NCBI GenBank assembly: GCA_900549325.1
Contig: UROI01000003.1
Location: 1 to 62,733, forward strand
Origin: an uncultured Mycoplasmatota bacterium
GTDB taxonomy: Bacteria > Bacillota_I > Bacilli_A > RF39 > UBA660
Direction: 5' to 3'
DNA: 62,733 bases
In this document: piece by piece, positions 7,934 through 17,309 of the stretch
Numbering within the stretch: the first letter of the stretch is position 1
Layout of the letters: each line of letters starts with the position of its first letter
Made by a program: the position numbers and the translations under genes
The notes under the pieces: generated by a model
What the model saw: the letters and a program-made list of their open reading frames with translations, nothing else
Told to the model about the DNA's origin: nothing
Database searches by the model: none

Positions 7934-9994
7934 TTATCTCTCCTTTATTATGTTTTTACTACAATAGTATGTTACTAAGAAATATCCTCCATAGATTACT
8001 ACTAGAAATACGGCGGTTAAAATTATTGATGATAATAATGATGATGTTCCTATTGTTTTTAAGATATAATTAGCAAATTTTATTCCAAATATGGAGTGAA
8101 TTATGGCAAGTAATAATGGAAATAAGAAGAATACTGCTATCTGATTAAATAAGGCTTTGTTTATCATCTTCTCATCGGTTCCTATTTTTCTTAACATATT
8201 AAATCTTTCTTTATTATCAGTACTTTCAGATAATTCTTTTAAGGCTAAGATGGCTGCACTTGATATTAAGAAAATTATTCCTAGATATAGTCCTACAAAT
8301 GTTACCATTGCTCCTAGTCCTATAGATGATGCATAGATATCTATTTTGGTATTATATGTTAGTAAGGTATCTTTGTTAAAATGATTATTCATTATAGTAT
8401 TAACCGTCTCTTCGATATCTTCTTTTTCTTCTTTGGTATCAGCTTGATAGTTGGCTGCTAAGATATTTTTATACGGATGAATACCTTCTAAGGCATTATC
8501 TGGTAATATTATTACTCCTGTATTAGTAGAACTTCCACTTAGTTCGATAAAACCATCTTGACATTCTTGATATTTTGGATAGTAGTTTTTACTATTTATA
8601 GTTAGTTTGGCATTATTTTTTAAAGCTATGTTTCGAATATCCGCCATCATCTTATAATTGGCTATAATTACATATTCATTATCTTTCAGAGTTAATTCTT
8701 TTTTGTTATATAGTTTTGCTAGACGATTGTAGTCACTTAATTTTATTAGTGTTTCTTTATCTTGATATGCTAGGAATGGATAATCTTTTTCTATTTGTTC
8801 TATTTGGTCTCCAAAAGAGTCTTTTAGGGTTATTTCTTCTACTCTATATGTATTTATATCTACTACATCTTTTAGATACTTATATACATCTAATCTTTGT
8901 AAGGTATCTTTGGCAGTGGTGTTATAGTCCTCTATTATGTCTTTGGAGAAACTTTCCTCTTCTTCATCTGATAATTGTTGTAATTTTGAGAACTGAATAT
9001 CAACGGGTGCTAAATCTTTTAGATTACCTGATAGGGAGTTCTTTATGGATAATGCTGATGAAAAGATACATATAGTAAAGAATAGCGTTAGGCATATAAT
9101 TGTCATTGAAAAGACTGTGGTATTTATTTTACTACTTATTTGACGAACGGTAAAACTATTTAGTCCTTTGTAGTAGTATTTTTTTAGATGCATTACTATC
9201 TTTAGGATTAGACCTGATAGTGACCAAAATATTAGAAATGTTGATACGCATCCTAAAGCTATAGGCAACAATATTCCTCTTATGGTATTCATTAGTGGTG
9301 AAGTACCAAATCCATCTGTTACTAGATAGTAAGCATATGATAGTGCTATGACAGCAATTATGAATACTATAGTGCAAATGATAGGATTTTTTAATTTTAC
9401 TTTTTCGGATTTTTTATTACCATGTAATAGGTCTATTAGTTTACATTTGTTTACAATTATGGTGTTAAATATCATTACTATTAGATACATTATGCTAAAG
9501 TATAATAAGGCTTTTAGGGCCGCTGAAGATGAAAATGTAAACTGAAATTTTGTTAAGTCAGCTTCAAACATATTGGCTACTAAGATACTCATTAGTTGTG
9601 ATAAAACTGTTCCTAGGGCTAGGCCTACTCCTAAAGAGATAACCCCTATTATAAGAGTTTCAAAGAAAAGGATTAGAGATATTTTTCTTTTGGGCATTCC
9701 TAGGGTTAAGTAGATTCCAAATTCTTTGTTTCTTCTTTTTATGAGAAAACGACTGGCATAGATTATTAGAAATCCTAGAATAAATGAGACAAAGACACTT
9801 ACTCCTCCTAGAATAGTGGTCATTAGTTCTATTGCTTCATACTTTGACGATGAGACATTTAGCATTACTGTTTGACTATCTATGGCATTGAAGACATAGA
9901 AAATGGCTACTCCTAGTACTAGGGTAAAGAAATAGATGGCATAATCTTTGATACTTTTGGTTATGTTTTTTAGTGACAATTTAAAGAGCATCAT
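7934..9994 (-). CDS. BceB-type ABC transporter permease (FtsX-like)
   Basis: 686 aa. The N-terminus MMLFKLSLKNITKSIKDYAIYFFTL is typical of BceB permeases. There are about ten membrane segments and a large extracytoplasmic domain (about residues 315-530) between segments 7 and 8, which in this family senses the peptide antibiotic-lipid complex. The KRRNKEFGIYLTLGMPKRKI segment is the FtsX-type cytoplasmic coupling loop. It overlaps the ATPase gene by 14 bases, so translation is probably coupled. With the adjacent kinase and regulator it should form a detoxification and sensing complex against bacitracin- or lantibiotic-like peptides; the exact drug cannot be read from sequence. Confidence 0.9.
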   Translation of the reverse strand: MMLFKLSLKNITKSIKDYAIYFFTLVLGVAIFYVFNAIDSQTVMLNVSSSKYEAIELMTTILGGVSVFVSFILGFLIIYASRFLIKRRNKEFGIYLTLGMPKRKISLILFFETLIIGVISLGVGLALGTVLSQLMSILVANMFEADLTKFQFTFSSSAALKALLYFSIMYLIVMIFNTIIVNKCKLIDLLHGNKKSEKVKLKNPIICTIVFIIAVIALSYAYYLVTDGFGTSPLMNTIRGILLPIALGCVSTFLIFWSLSGLILKIVMHLKKYYYKGLNSFTVRQISSKINTTVFSMTIICLTLFFTICIFSSALSIKNSLSGNLKDLAPVDIQFSKLQQLSDEEEESFSKDIIEDYNTTAKDTLQRLDVYKYLKDVVDINTYRVEEITLKDSFGDQIEQIEKDYPFLAYQDKETLIKLSDYNRLAKLYNKKELTLKDNEYVIIANYKMMADIRNIALKNNAKLTINSKNYYPKYQECQDGFIELSGSSTNTGVIILPDNALEGIHPYKNILAANYQADTKEEKEDIEETVNTIMNNHFNKDTLLTYNTKIDIYASSIGLGAMVTFVGLYLGIIFLISSAAILALKELSESTDNKERFNMLRKIGTDEKMINKALFNQIAVFFLFPLLLAIIHSIFGIKFANYILKTIGTSSLLSSIILTAVFLVVIYGGYFLVTYYCSKNIIKER

Positions 9995-10748
9995 TTATGT
10001 CTCCTCCTAGTAAGGTTACGACATCTATTATTTTATCAAAGAATTCTTTTCTGGTATCATTTCCTTTACGAATTTCGTTATATATTTTACCATCTTTTAT
10101 GAAGATTATTCTAGTAGCGTAACTTGCGGCATAAGCGTCATGGGTTACCATTAAAATAGTGGCTCCTAAGGTATTATTTAAGTATGTTAGTTTTTCTAGA
10201 AGCATTTTTGATGACTTGGAATCTAGGGCTCCGGTTGGTTCGTCTGCGAGTACTAAGCATGGATTTGTTATTATGGCACGAGTTGCTGCTACTCTTTGTT
10301 TTTGTCCTCCACTCATTTGGTAAGGATATTTTTTTAGTACTGATTCGATATCTAGTTCTCTTGCTACTTTCTTTATTCTTTTATCTATTTCTTTGGGACT
10401 TACATTTTGAATTGATAAGGCTAGTGCTATATTTTCATAGGCTGTTAAGGTATCTAATAAATTGAAGTCTTGAAAGATGAAACCTAAGTCTTCTCTTCTA
10501 AACTTGTTTAAATCATTTCCTTTTAGTTTTGTTATGTCAGTTCCTCCTACAAAAATATGTCCGGCGGTTACTTTATCAATTGTAGATATACAGTTTAGTA
10601 ATGTTGTTTTACCTGAACCTGATGAACCCATGATAGCGACAAATTCTCCTTTTTCTACTTCAAATGATATGTTATCTATGGCTTTGGTTAAACTTGATTT
10701 ACTTCCGTAGTATTTTTCAATATTTTCTATTTTTAGTATATTTTCCAT
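9981..10748 (-). CDS. BceA-type ABC transporter ATP-binding protein
   Basis: 255 aa ATPase. Walker A is GSSGSGKTTLLN (about residue 41), the Q-loop region is FIFQDFNLL, the signature is MSGGQKQRVAATRAI, Walker B is CLVLADEPTGALD and the switch is VTHD. It is in the MacB/BceA subclass and powers the FtsX-like permease that overlaps its 3' end. The 90-base gap upstream (10749-10838) has a TATTAT -10-like site, so the transporter genes may have their own promoter controlled by the neighbouring response regulator, as in other Bce systems. That regulation is inferred. Confidence 0.93.
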   Translation of the reverse strand: MENILKIENIEKYYGSKSSLTKAIDNISFEVEKGEFVAIMGSSGSGKTTLLNCISTIDKVTAGHIFVGGTDITKLKGNDLNKFRREDLGFIFQDFNLLDTLTAYENIALALSIQNVSPKEIDKRIKKVARELDIESVLKKYPYQMSGGQKQRVAATRAIITNPCLVLADEPTGALDSKSSKMLLEKLTYLNNTLGATILMVTHDAYAASYATRIIFIKDGKIYNEIRKGNDTRKEFFDKIIDVVTLLGGDINDAL

Positions 10749-10838
10749 ATTATTTTCCTTCCTTTCGTAATTAATAATACTAGATAACGGGATATTTGTC
10801 GTAAGTTTAATATTACAGTATATTACTTTTTTGTAAGG

Positions 10839-11858
10839 TTAGTCTTCTGGGTGATAAAGTTTATTTTTGCCAAAAGTTATTTTGACGATTGTATATTCTT
10901 TTTCCTCAGATTCTATTTCTATTTTATGTCCTAGTTTGGTACATAATTTTTTTGCTATGTATAGGCCCATGCCTGTTGATTTGATTTTATCTCTGCCATT
11001 AGTACCAGTAAAGGATTTCTTGAAAACATTAGGGATATCACTTTTTGGTATGCCAATACCGTTATCTTTGATGGATAGGACTATTTGATTGTTGTCTTCT
11101 TGTGTTTTTATTTGGATATAGGAGTTTGGAATATCTTTTTTGTATTTGATACTGTTATTGATAATTTGATTTAAAATGAATTCTAACCATTTGGTGTCGG
11201 TATAGACTTCGGTATTTTTTATATCGACGATTAGGTCAATTTTATTTTCTAAGAGGTCATCTTTATTTTTAAGGGCTACGGAGGAGATTATTTTTTCTAG
11301 TTTTACTTTTTTGAAGATAAAGTCTTCACTAGTATAGTTACTTCTTACATAATAGAGGATTTGGTCAATGTAGTTATCTAGTCTTCTTATTTCTTCGATA
11401 TATTCTTTTGGTACTTGGTTTTTATGATTATGAGTCATAAGGATTAGACTTGATATTGGTATTTTTACTTCATGTATCCACATCTCGATATAGTCTTTGA
11501 AGTCTTTGGTGCTATTTATGTAACTACTGACATTTTCAATCATTGATTTATTGATGTCATATAAGGTGTTATATATTAGTTCTTCTTCATAAGTAGTTGG
11601 TTTGGGTAAGGTTTCTAAGACTAGGTATTTTTTATCTAGATTTTTGGTATTGGTTATGATGGTGGTATAGAAGGTTCTTTTTTGGAAATATGATATTAGG
11701 ATGGTTATGATTAGTGTTAGTAGTAGTAATACTATGGTTACTATTATTAGCTCCTTTGGTACTTTGAAGGCTATATCTAATAGGGTTATTAGAATTATTG
11801 ATATGATAGTTATAATGATTATGGTTATTTTATCTTTTAGATAGTTTGTTAATTTCAT
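10839..11858 (-). CDS. BceS-type intramembrane-sensing histidine kinase
   Basis: 339 aa. Two membrane helices (about residues 10-30 and 37-57) are separated by only a few residues, so it has no real extracellular sensor domain, the hallmark of BceS-like kinases that take their signal from the permease. The H-box is MWIHEVKIPISS with His129, the N-box NQIINNSIKY, the G1-box DNGIGIP and the G2-box STGMGLYIAK. It phosphorylates the response regulator whose gene overlaps it by 4 bases (ATGA). Start ATG 11858. Confidence 0.92.
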   Translation of the reverse strand: MKLTNYLKDKITIIIITIISIILITLLDIAFKVPKELIIVTIVLLLLTLIITILISYFQKRTFYTTIITNTKNLDKKYLVLETLPKPTTYEEELIYNTLYDINKSMIENVSSYINSTKDFKDYIEMWIHEVKIPISSLILMTHNHKNQVPKEYIEEIRRLDNYIDQILYYVRSNYTSEDFIFKKVKLEKIISSVALKNKDDLLENKIDLIVDIKNTEVYTDTKWLEFILNQIINNSIKYKKDIPNSYIQIKTQEDNNQIVLSIKDNGIGIPKSDIPNVFKKSFTGTNGRDKIKSTGMGLYIAKKLCTKLGHKIEIESEEKEYTIVKITFGKNKLYHPED

Positions 11859-12517
11859 AATAGTATATATCCTTGTCCTTTTCTTGTTTCTATGGCATTT
11901 GGATAGCCAAAGCCCTCTAGTTTACTTCTTAATCTACTTATATTTACGGTTAGAGCATTATCATTTATGTATTCTTCATTATTCCAAAGAATGGTCATTA
12001 ATTCATCTCGTGATACAATTCTATTTTGGTTATTTAATAGGTGCTGAAAGATTAGCATTTCATTTTTGGTTAGTTCTAATTCTTTATTATTGCCAGATAA
12101 AGTACCTCGTGATGGCGAGACTTCTAAATCTTTATATTTCAGTACTTCAGTACTATTATCTAATCTTTTAAAGATATTTTGTATTCTTAGTAATAGAATG
12201 GTTGGGCTATAGGGCTTGGTTATGTAATCGTCTGCTCCATAAGAGATAGATAATATTTCATCTGTTTCACTTGCTCTTGAGGTTACCATTATTACTGGAA
12301 TGTTTGATTCTTTCCTTATTTCTTTAAGTAACTGCTCACCATTTTGATATGGTATATTTATATCTAAGAGAATTAGGTCTATATTACTTTTTAACACTTC
12401 TTCTTTGGCATTTGAGAAGTCTTTTAGTATTAATGCTTCATAGCCAGCATTTACTAGTAGTTCATATAATTCTTTAGATATTATGGTATCATCTTCAATT
12501 ATCATTATCTTTTTCAT
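11855..12517 (-). CDS. BceR-type OmpR-family response regulator
   Basis: 220 aa. The receiver domain has acidic pocket EDD (8-10), phosphoacceptor Asp52 in LILLDINIP and the switch residues in VTSRASETDE. The C-terminal winged helix (about 125-220) includes LTKNEMLIFQHLL and ALTVNISRLRSKL. It is expected to activate the transporter genes and VanZ in response to peptide antibiotics. First gene of the module; its stop is a TGA overlapping the kinase start, one of few TGA stops in the window. Confidence 0.93.
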   Translation of the reverse strand: MKKIMIIEDDTIISKELYELLVNAGYEALILKDFSNAKEEVLKSNIDLILLDINIPYQNGEQLLKEIRKESNIPVIMVTSRASETDEILSISYGADDYITKPYSPTILLLRIQNIFKRLDNSTEVLKYKDLEVSPSRGTLSGNNKELELTKNEMLIFQHLLNNQNRIVSRDELMTILWNNEEYINDNALTVNISRLRSKLEGFGYPNAIETRKGQGYILL

Positions 12518-12574
12518 ATATTATATTTCCTTCTTTCTATAGTTATATTATATCATTATTTTAATGGGTTTTAT

Positions 12575-12590
12575 ATTACAAGTTTGTAAT
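12575..12590. promoter_or_regulatory. Candidate response-regulator operator upstream of the Bce-type operon
   Basis: ATTACAAGTTTGTAAT is a 7-2-7 inverted repeat located 58 bases upstream of the regulator gene. A TATAAT-like -10 lies nearer the gene and no good -35 is visible, as expected for an activated promoter. Whether this regulator binds it is inference. Confidence 0.4.
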
Positions 12591-12724
12591 GCAGAAGAAA
12601 AAAGACTTAGTACAACATATAATCATATTTCAAATAAATAAAGTATTATCATTTTAATATGATAATTTCTATTAATAATGAATAATAGAAATTTTTATGA
12701 TATAATGTTGATGAGGTGATACAT

Positions 12725-14050
12725 TTGAAAAAGTATGAACTTTTAACTAGTGACGATAATATATTTAACACAATTAACGATGACTGGTTAGGAAGAAACA
12801 GTAAGATAATTAATCTTATGAAATTATTAAATAATGTTAATGAAAACATTATAATATCAATTGATGGTGAATGGGGAACTGGTAAAACCTTTTTTATAAA
12901 ACAATTAATTTATATCTGCAATAATTACGATAAGATTGATAACATTAAAAATCATAAGGATTATGCTAAAGTGGAGGAGTTTTCAAAAAAGCATGTTGTA
13001 GTTTATTATAATGCTTGGGAAAACGATAATCATGATAATCCTTTAGAATCGCTAATTTATAATATTCTAAATGAATATCCTAAATATAAAAACCATATTG
13101 AAAATCCAGAAGAATTGTTTCAGGCGGTAAAGCCAATACTAAAAAATATTATTGAAAAAGGTAGTTTGGGATATATAACTAAAGACTGCTTTGAAAACTT
13201 AAAATCATTTGAAGATTTAGCTGATAGTATAGTTACAATCGAAGAAAAACAATCATCATTAAATAAGTTATTTAACAAAATAATTAAATCAGATCAAAGA
13301 GTATTATTAGTGGTTGATGAACTAGATAGATGCCGTCCAGATTATGCAGTAAAATCACTTGAAACATTAAAACATTTCTATAATAATTCTAAATTAAGCA
13401 TTATAGTTGTAACTAACAATAAACAATTGAGTCATACAATAAAAAAATATTATGGTAATGATTTTGATGGGTATAGTTATTTAGATAAAATCTATGATAG
13501 CATTATTACGCTTGGAATTGATAATTTAGATAATTATGTTAAAAAACATTGTAAGATTACACAGGCTACTAATTTACCAGAAAATATATCTTTTGAATTA
13601 TTTAAGTATTTAAATTTTTCATACAGAGAATGTAATAAATATATGTCAATGTACAGGATTGTTGAGCCATATACAAAAGTTAGAGACTCTTTTAATATGA
13701 ATAAGTTTTTATTTGAGGCAGACATTTTGTTACCAATGGCTTTAGCATTAAAAATTAAAAATATAAATAACTATAATAGTTTTGTTACTGGTATTGGCGA
13801 TGAAATAATAAAGTCATTTCTAGCATTTCTAAAAAATGATAATGATGAACTTGATTATATTAGATGGCTATCTGAACTTTTATCACCAAACGAAAATGAA
13901 ACTTTAGAAGAAACTTTTATTAGGAAATATAGATGTGTTTTTTCTAAGAGGACTAGCTATGATAATTTTCCATATCTTGAGGCCATTTCTATGCTAGGAA
14001 ATTCAATTAATTTTAATAATGATAATAGTCAATCAATAGGGATGGAATAA
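12725..14050 (+). CDS. KAP-family P-loop NTPase (putative antiphage)
   Basis: 441 aa from the chosen TTG start. Walker A GEWGTGKT is near residue 50, NAWEND near residue 90, and Walker B LLVVDELDRCRPDYA near residue 195. This is the diagnostic KAP pattern (DELDRC followed by a predicted P-loop sensor). KAP ATPases are STAND-like switches frequent in phage-defence loci; many have membrane inserts, but this one looks soluble. The TTG at 12725 is preferred because GAGGTG lies 6 bases upstream; a GTG at 12716 overlaps that SD. TATAAT at 12701 is the likely -10. The next gene begins two bases after the stop, so the pair is one operon. The ATPase is inferred to be a sensor or activator of the HEPN protein. 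Confidence 0.82.
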   Translation: MKKYELLTSDDNIFNTINDDWLGRNSKIINLMKLLNNVNENIIISIDGEWGTGKTFFIKQLIYICNNYDKIDNIKNHKDYAKVEEFSKKHVVVYYNAWENDNHDNPLESLIYNILNEYPKYKNHIENPEELFQAVKPILKNIIEKGSLGYITKDCFENLKSFEDLADSIVTIEEKQSSLNKLFNKIIKSDQRVLLVVDELDRCRPDYAVKSLETLKHFYNNSKLSIIVVTNNKQLSHTIKKYYGNDFDGYSYLDKIYDSIITLGIDNLDNYVKKHCKITQATNLPENISFELFKYLNFSYRECNKYMSMYRIVEPYTKVRDSFNMNKFLFEADILLPMALALKIKNINNYNSFVTGIGDEIIKSFLAFLKNDNDELDYIRWLSELLSPNENETLEETFIRKYRCVFSKRTSYDNFPYLEAISMLGNSINFNNDNSQSIGME

Positions 14051-14052
14051 TT

Positions 14053-15450
14053 ATGATTTATAAAGGTATATTTTATTTTGATAAAAAAAATCATCCTGGA
14101 GAATGTGAAATAGATGATAATAATCATATATACTTGACAATACATGAAAGCAACATAAACGGTTATAAGAAAAAAATAACTGGAATTGCCGGTAATGAGA
14201 CCTTAACATTATATAACTGTTGCTTAATTAGTAATGGAATAGGTTATTATAAGTATAGAATAAGTTATATTGTAAAAAATGGTATTAATATAAAGTATAA
14301 GAACGTAGATTTTAATAAACATATACAAAGTTTTAGATTTACTTTTAATCGTTTAGATGAATGGCTAGGTATTAAAACAATAATAAAAAGCAAAAATGAA
14401 ATTAAATTTAATATACCAAATGATATTCTATTATATAGTGATGATAAATTAAAAATTTATATAAAATATTTTGAAGAAAAATGTACTTTAACTGATACAT
14501 CTATTAGTAATCTTAGCATAGTACCATATATTTGTACAAAATCAACTTGTGTTATGAGCATAGAAAAGATTACAATGTATATTCAAATGATTACTAGGTT
14601 TTTTGCTTTACTAATTGGATATAGCGAGCAGGTAAGAACAATTAAATTTCATAAGATGTATAATTGGCAAAATATTATGGGAGATATCGAGGATGAAGTT
14701 GTAATAAATACAGACTTTAGCAATTGTTATTATAACAAAATTGGTTATTCTAAATTTAATTTAAGAACTTATTATAATGATATAAGTGAAAATATAATGA
14801 TGCTATTTAGTAAGTGGTATAATATTTATTTTAATAAGAGATATAAAGAGGCTATATTTTTTTACTATAGCCCATATAAGTCTCAAACTATAGAAGATGA
14901 TTTTTTAACAATAATGAAATGTCTTGAAAAATTTAGTTGTGCAACAGATAATATTAAAGAGAAAAAGAAAAAAAATAAGAACTTAAGAAATATTTTATGT
15001 GATTTTTACGATAAAAATAAAATAACTTTGGAAAAAACTATGAAAGATAGAGGTTTTAAAAAGGAATATATAAAAAATATAGAAGACATACATGAAGATA
15101 TAGCAAATGCTATTGTATATCGCTATAATACAAGAGTAAAATTATCAAGTAGAATAAAAGCACTTGATAAAAATAATATAATAACCAAGAGATTTAATTA
15201 CAAGCACTGTAAAAAGAAAGATGTTAATTGTAATGTTTATGATTATTTATCTAATACACGAAATTATTACACACATCTTGATACAAATGATTGTATTTTA
15301 AGAGATGAATATTTGCCAGGATACATTAGAAGGCTAGAAAAAATTTTTATAAATAATCTATTATTATTAATAATAAATGATGAAGACTATGTTAAAAAAG
15401 TCTTAGATAAAGATGAATATTTATCAATATATGATAATCGTGATATTTAA
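14053..15450 (+). CDS. ApeA-like HEPN-domain protein (putative abortive-infection RNase)
   Basis: 465 aa. The N-terminal 1-115 (GIFYFDKKNHPGECEIDD, ITGIAGNETLTLYNC, FRFTFNRLDEWLG) follows the ApeA N-terminal domain pattern. The C-terminal third is helical and ends in NTRNYYTHLD, which contains an R-x4-H HEPN motif. HEPN proteins of this kind cleave RNA (often tRNA), and ApeA is a known antiphage protein that causes growth arrest on infection. Here it is translated two bases after a KAP NTPase, which suggests a two-component system with NTPase-gated RNase activity. The pairing is my inference. The base composition is especially A-rich compared with the housekeeping genes. Confidence 0.78.
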   Translation: MIYKGIFYFDKKNHPGECEIDDNNHIYLTIHESNINGYKKKITGIAGNETLTLYNCCLISNGIGYYKYRISYIVKNGINIKYKNVDFNKHIQSFRFTFNRLDEWLGIKTIIKSKNEIKFNIPNDILLYSDDKLKIYIKYFEEKCTLTDTSISNLSIVPYICTKSTCVMSIEKITMYIQMITRFFALLIGYSEQVRTIKFHKMYNWQNIMGDIEDEVVINTDFSNCYYNKIGYSKFNLRTYYNDISENIMMLFSKWYNIYFNKRYKEAIFFYYSPYKSQTIEDDFLTIMKCLEKFSCATDNIKEKKKKNKNLRNILCDFYDKNKITLEKTMKDRGFKKEYIKNIEDIHEDIANAIVYRYNTRVKLSSRIKALDKNNIITKRFNYKHCKKKDVNCNVYDYLSNTRNYYTHLDTNDCILRDEYLPGYIRRLEKIFINNLLLLIINDEDYVKKVLDKDEYLSIYDNRDI

Positions 15451-15519
15451 TTTAAACAATAATATTTATATCTATCTATTTTTATTGATAACAATATTGT
15501 TATTATGTTTTATTTTAAT

Positions 15520-15562
15520 AAAAGACTTAGCACATCTTAATGATGTTGTTAAGTCTTTTTTA
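15520..15562. terminator. Bidirectional terminator between ApeA-like gene and 15575 gene
   Basis: AAAAGACTTA (15520-15529) pairs with TAAGTCTTTT (15550-15559), with an inner CATC/GATG pairing, and has T-rich flanks. It lies between convergent genes. Confidence 0.8.
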
Positions 15563-15574
15563 ATTGTTTATCTG

Positions 15575-16000
15575 TTATTTATACTTATCTTCTTCCCATT
15601 CATCAGTAATAAGTTCATCATCATCTCGTTCTTCTGCTTCAACGAAATCCGCTGGACTCATTCTTTCTTCTTTAGCTATTCTTTTATCCTCTTCTGATAA
15701 TCCCCATAATTCTGCTTCTTTATCAAATTCTTCATCTTTATAATTTCTTTTTACTATTTTATTTGATTTAACATTTGTCTTCTTAAAAGATGACTCTGGA
15801 AAGTTAATATGTATTTTCTTTTTACTAAAAATATTATATATTGTTTGAAATAACCAAATTATAAAATAACAAAATAATTTAGTTATTTCAACCATCAAGA
15901 TAAAAATATAATAAAACATAATAGCCCCTATTTTAAAGATATACCAGACAAATATAAGAGGAAAAAATAATATATATAATAATGTTTTAATAGTAACCAC
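15575..16000 (-). CDS. Small membrane protein with acidic C-terminal tail, unknown function
   Basis: About 141 aa. Two or three N-terminal hydrophobic segments (about residues 5-55) are followed by a charged tail with the conserved-looking AELWGLSEEDKRIAKEERM, SPADFVEAEERDDDE and DEWEE. I recall similar tails in small Bacillota proteins near mobile or defence genes but know no function. The start is uncertain. GTG 16000 overlaps the only good SD (GAGGTG), while an ATT codon at 15991 lies 6 bases after that SD and would give MKTLLYILFF. It lies between the KAP-ApeA operon (convergent) and the restriction cluster. Confidence 0.6.
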   Translation of the reverse strand: MVTIKTLLYILFFPLIFVWYIFKIGAIMFYYIFILMVEITKLFCYFIIWLFQTIYNIFSKKKIHINFPESSFKKTNVKSNKIVKRNYKDEEFDKEAELWGLSEEDKRIAKEERMSPADFVEAEERDDDELITDEWEEDKYK

Positions 16001-16055
16001 CTCAATCTAATTATATCAATAATTTAATATAAAGTCATTAGTTATGTAATTTACT

Positions 16056-17309
16056 TTAAAGTACCACACATTCATTTTTTTCTTGTAATAATATACATTT
16101 ATTACTATTTTGAAATTCAATAGGAATAAATTCTCCGCAATATTTATAATCTTCTTTTTTACTGCTTCTTTCAAACAGATAAACTTTAGTATGTTTATTA
16201 TATCCTAATATAATATCTCTGCATATTTGATTTGGTTTATGAACAAATTCAAGATACTTATACTTTTCTTCACTTTCATTTTGCAAAAAATATATTATTT
16301 TTTTATTATTCAACCATTTATCATCATATTCTCCTTCGGTTGTTTGTCCTTTTAAAATTAAAATATCATCCTTCTTATTATAATACATCCCCATCATTTG
16401 ATTAAAATTATTTGCTATTGCACATATAGTCATTGTGTTAACTAGTGAACCAATTTTTAAATCATTTATATTAGTATATTTTATATTAGTTTTATCATAC
16501 TCATTCATTATGTCAACAGCTGTCTTCAATCCATTATTGTGAATCAATTTATATTGTTCTTTTTTGATATCAAGAATACTTTGATTATTTAAAAACTTAA
16601 CAATGTCCCCATCATTAGGTAAAGATTTAATTTTTTGAATAAAAAGATTTATTGATTGACCATATTCATTATAAAACCTATAATTTAATTGCTTTTCATT
16701 ATCCAAGATCATTTCTTTTAATGATTTCTTCTTATTATTATCTGATATTTTTTTTGTTTCAGTTATATTATTACATATCATTGTGTCTGAATAATTGATG
16801 TTTTTAACTATATCTATGAAATTACCTACTAACTCTTTTTTTATTGATATTCCTTTGCCCCTGGTTCCATCGCTTTTTACCTTTCTTATATCAAGATATT
16901 CATTTCCATTTTCATATTTGATAAAATTTAATTCTATAAACACATTTGCCGAACTTCTTATTTTACCAATATGTTGAACCTGAGGATTTTTTTGTGGTTT
17001 CATTTCCTGTAATAATCTTTGACTATAGGAACTATTTTTTGTCATTCTTATATAATCTATTTTTTTAATAAATAACGTTGTTTTTTCTTCTCCTACACCT
17101 GTTAAACTTGGTATTCCCATTTTCAACTTGTTATAATCACTAAGTGATAATTTTTTTAAATCGTTCGTTGTTTTAATATTATTGTCAAATAAATATTCTT
17201 CAAGTAAATCATATTTCTTTTCGTTTAGTATACTACTAATATTTATTTCTTTTTCATCCAGTTCAACGTTATTAGTTCCCATTTGATTAATTAGACTCTT
17301 CAGTTCCAT
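16056..17309 (-). CDS. Restriction-associated protein with HhH, PC4-like and SRA/DUF3427-like segments
   Basis: 417 aa. Residues 20-95 contain a helix-hairpin-helix-like IPSLTGVGEEKTTLFIKKI. Residues about 118-165 (VFIELNFIKY, EYLDIRKVKSDGTRGKGISI) resemble a PC4/YdbC-type single-strand DNA-binding fold. The C-terminal 300-417 (GEYDDKWLNNKKIIYFL, HTKVYLFERSSKKEDYKYCGEF) resembles the SRA-like/DUF3427-type PUA-fold domains found in modification-dependent restriction enzymes. No nuclease motif is evident. It overlaps the GHKL ATPase gene by 23 bases, so the two are translated together. Likely role: DNA recognition (possibly of methylated or mismatched status) in the restriction system. All domain calls are by eye. 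Confidence 0.5.
   Translation of the reverse strand: MELKSLINQMGTNNVELDEKEINISSILNEKKYDLLEEYLFDNNIKTTNDLKKLSLSDYNKLKMGIPSLTGVGEEKTTLFIKKIDYIRMTKNSSYSQRLLQEMKPQKNPQVQHIGKIRSSANVFIELNFIKYENGNEYLDIRKVKSDGTRGKGISIKKELVGNFIDIVKNINYSDTMICNNITETKKISDNNKKKSLKEMILDNEKQLNYRFYNEYGQSINLFIQKIKSLPNDGDIVKFLNNQSILDIKKEQYKLIHNNGLKTAVDIMNEYDKTNIKYTNINDLKIGSLVNTMTICAIANNFNQMMGMYYNKKDDILILKGQTTEGEYDDKWLNNKKIIYFLQNESEEKYKYLEFVHKPNQICRDIILGYNKHTKVYLFERSSKKEDYKYCGEFIPIEFQNSNKCILLQEKNECVVL

Noticed and set aside
8716..9075. 119-aa plus-strand open frame
   Set aside because: Lies antisense within the BceB-like permease, is rich in Leu/Tyr from reversed codons and has no SD.
12649..12849. 66-aa minus-strand open frame over the KAP gene start
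   Set aside because: Antisense to the promoter and first codons of the KAP gene; no SD or terminator.
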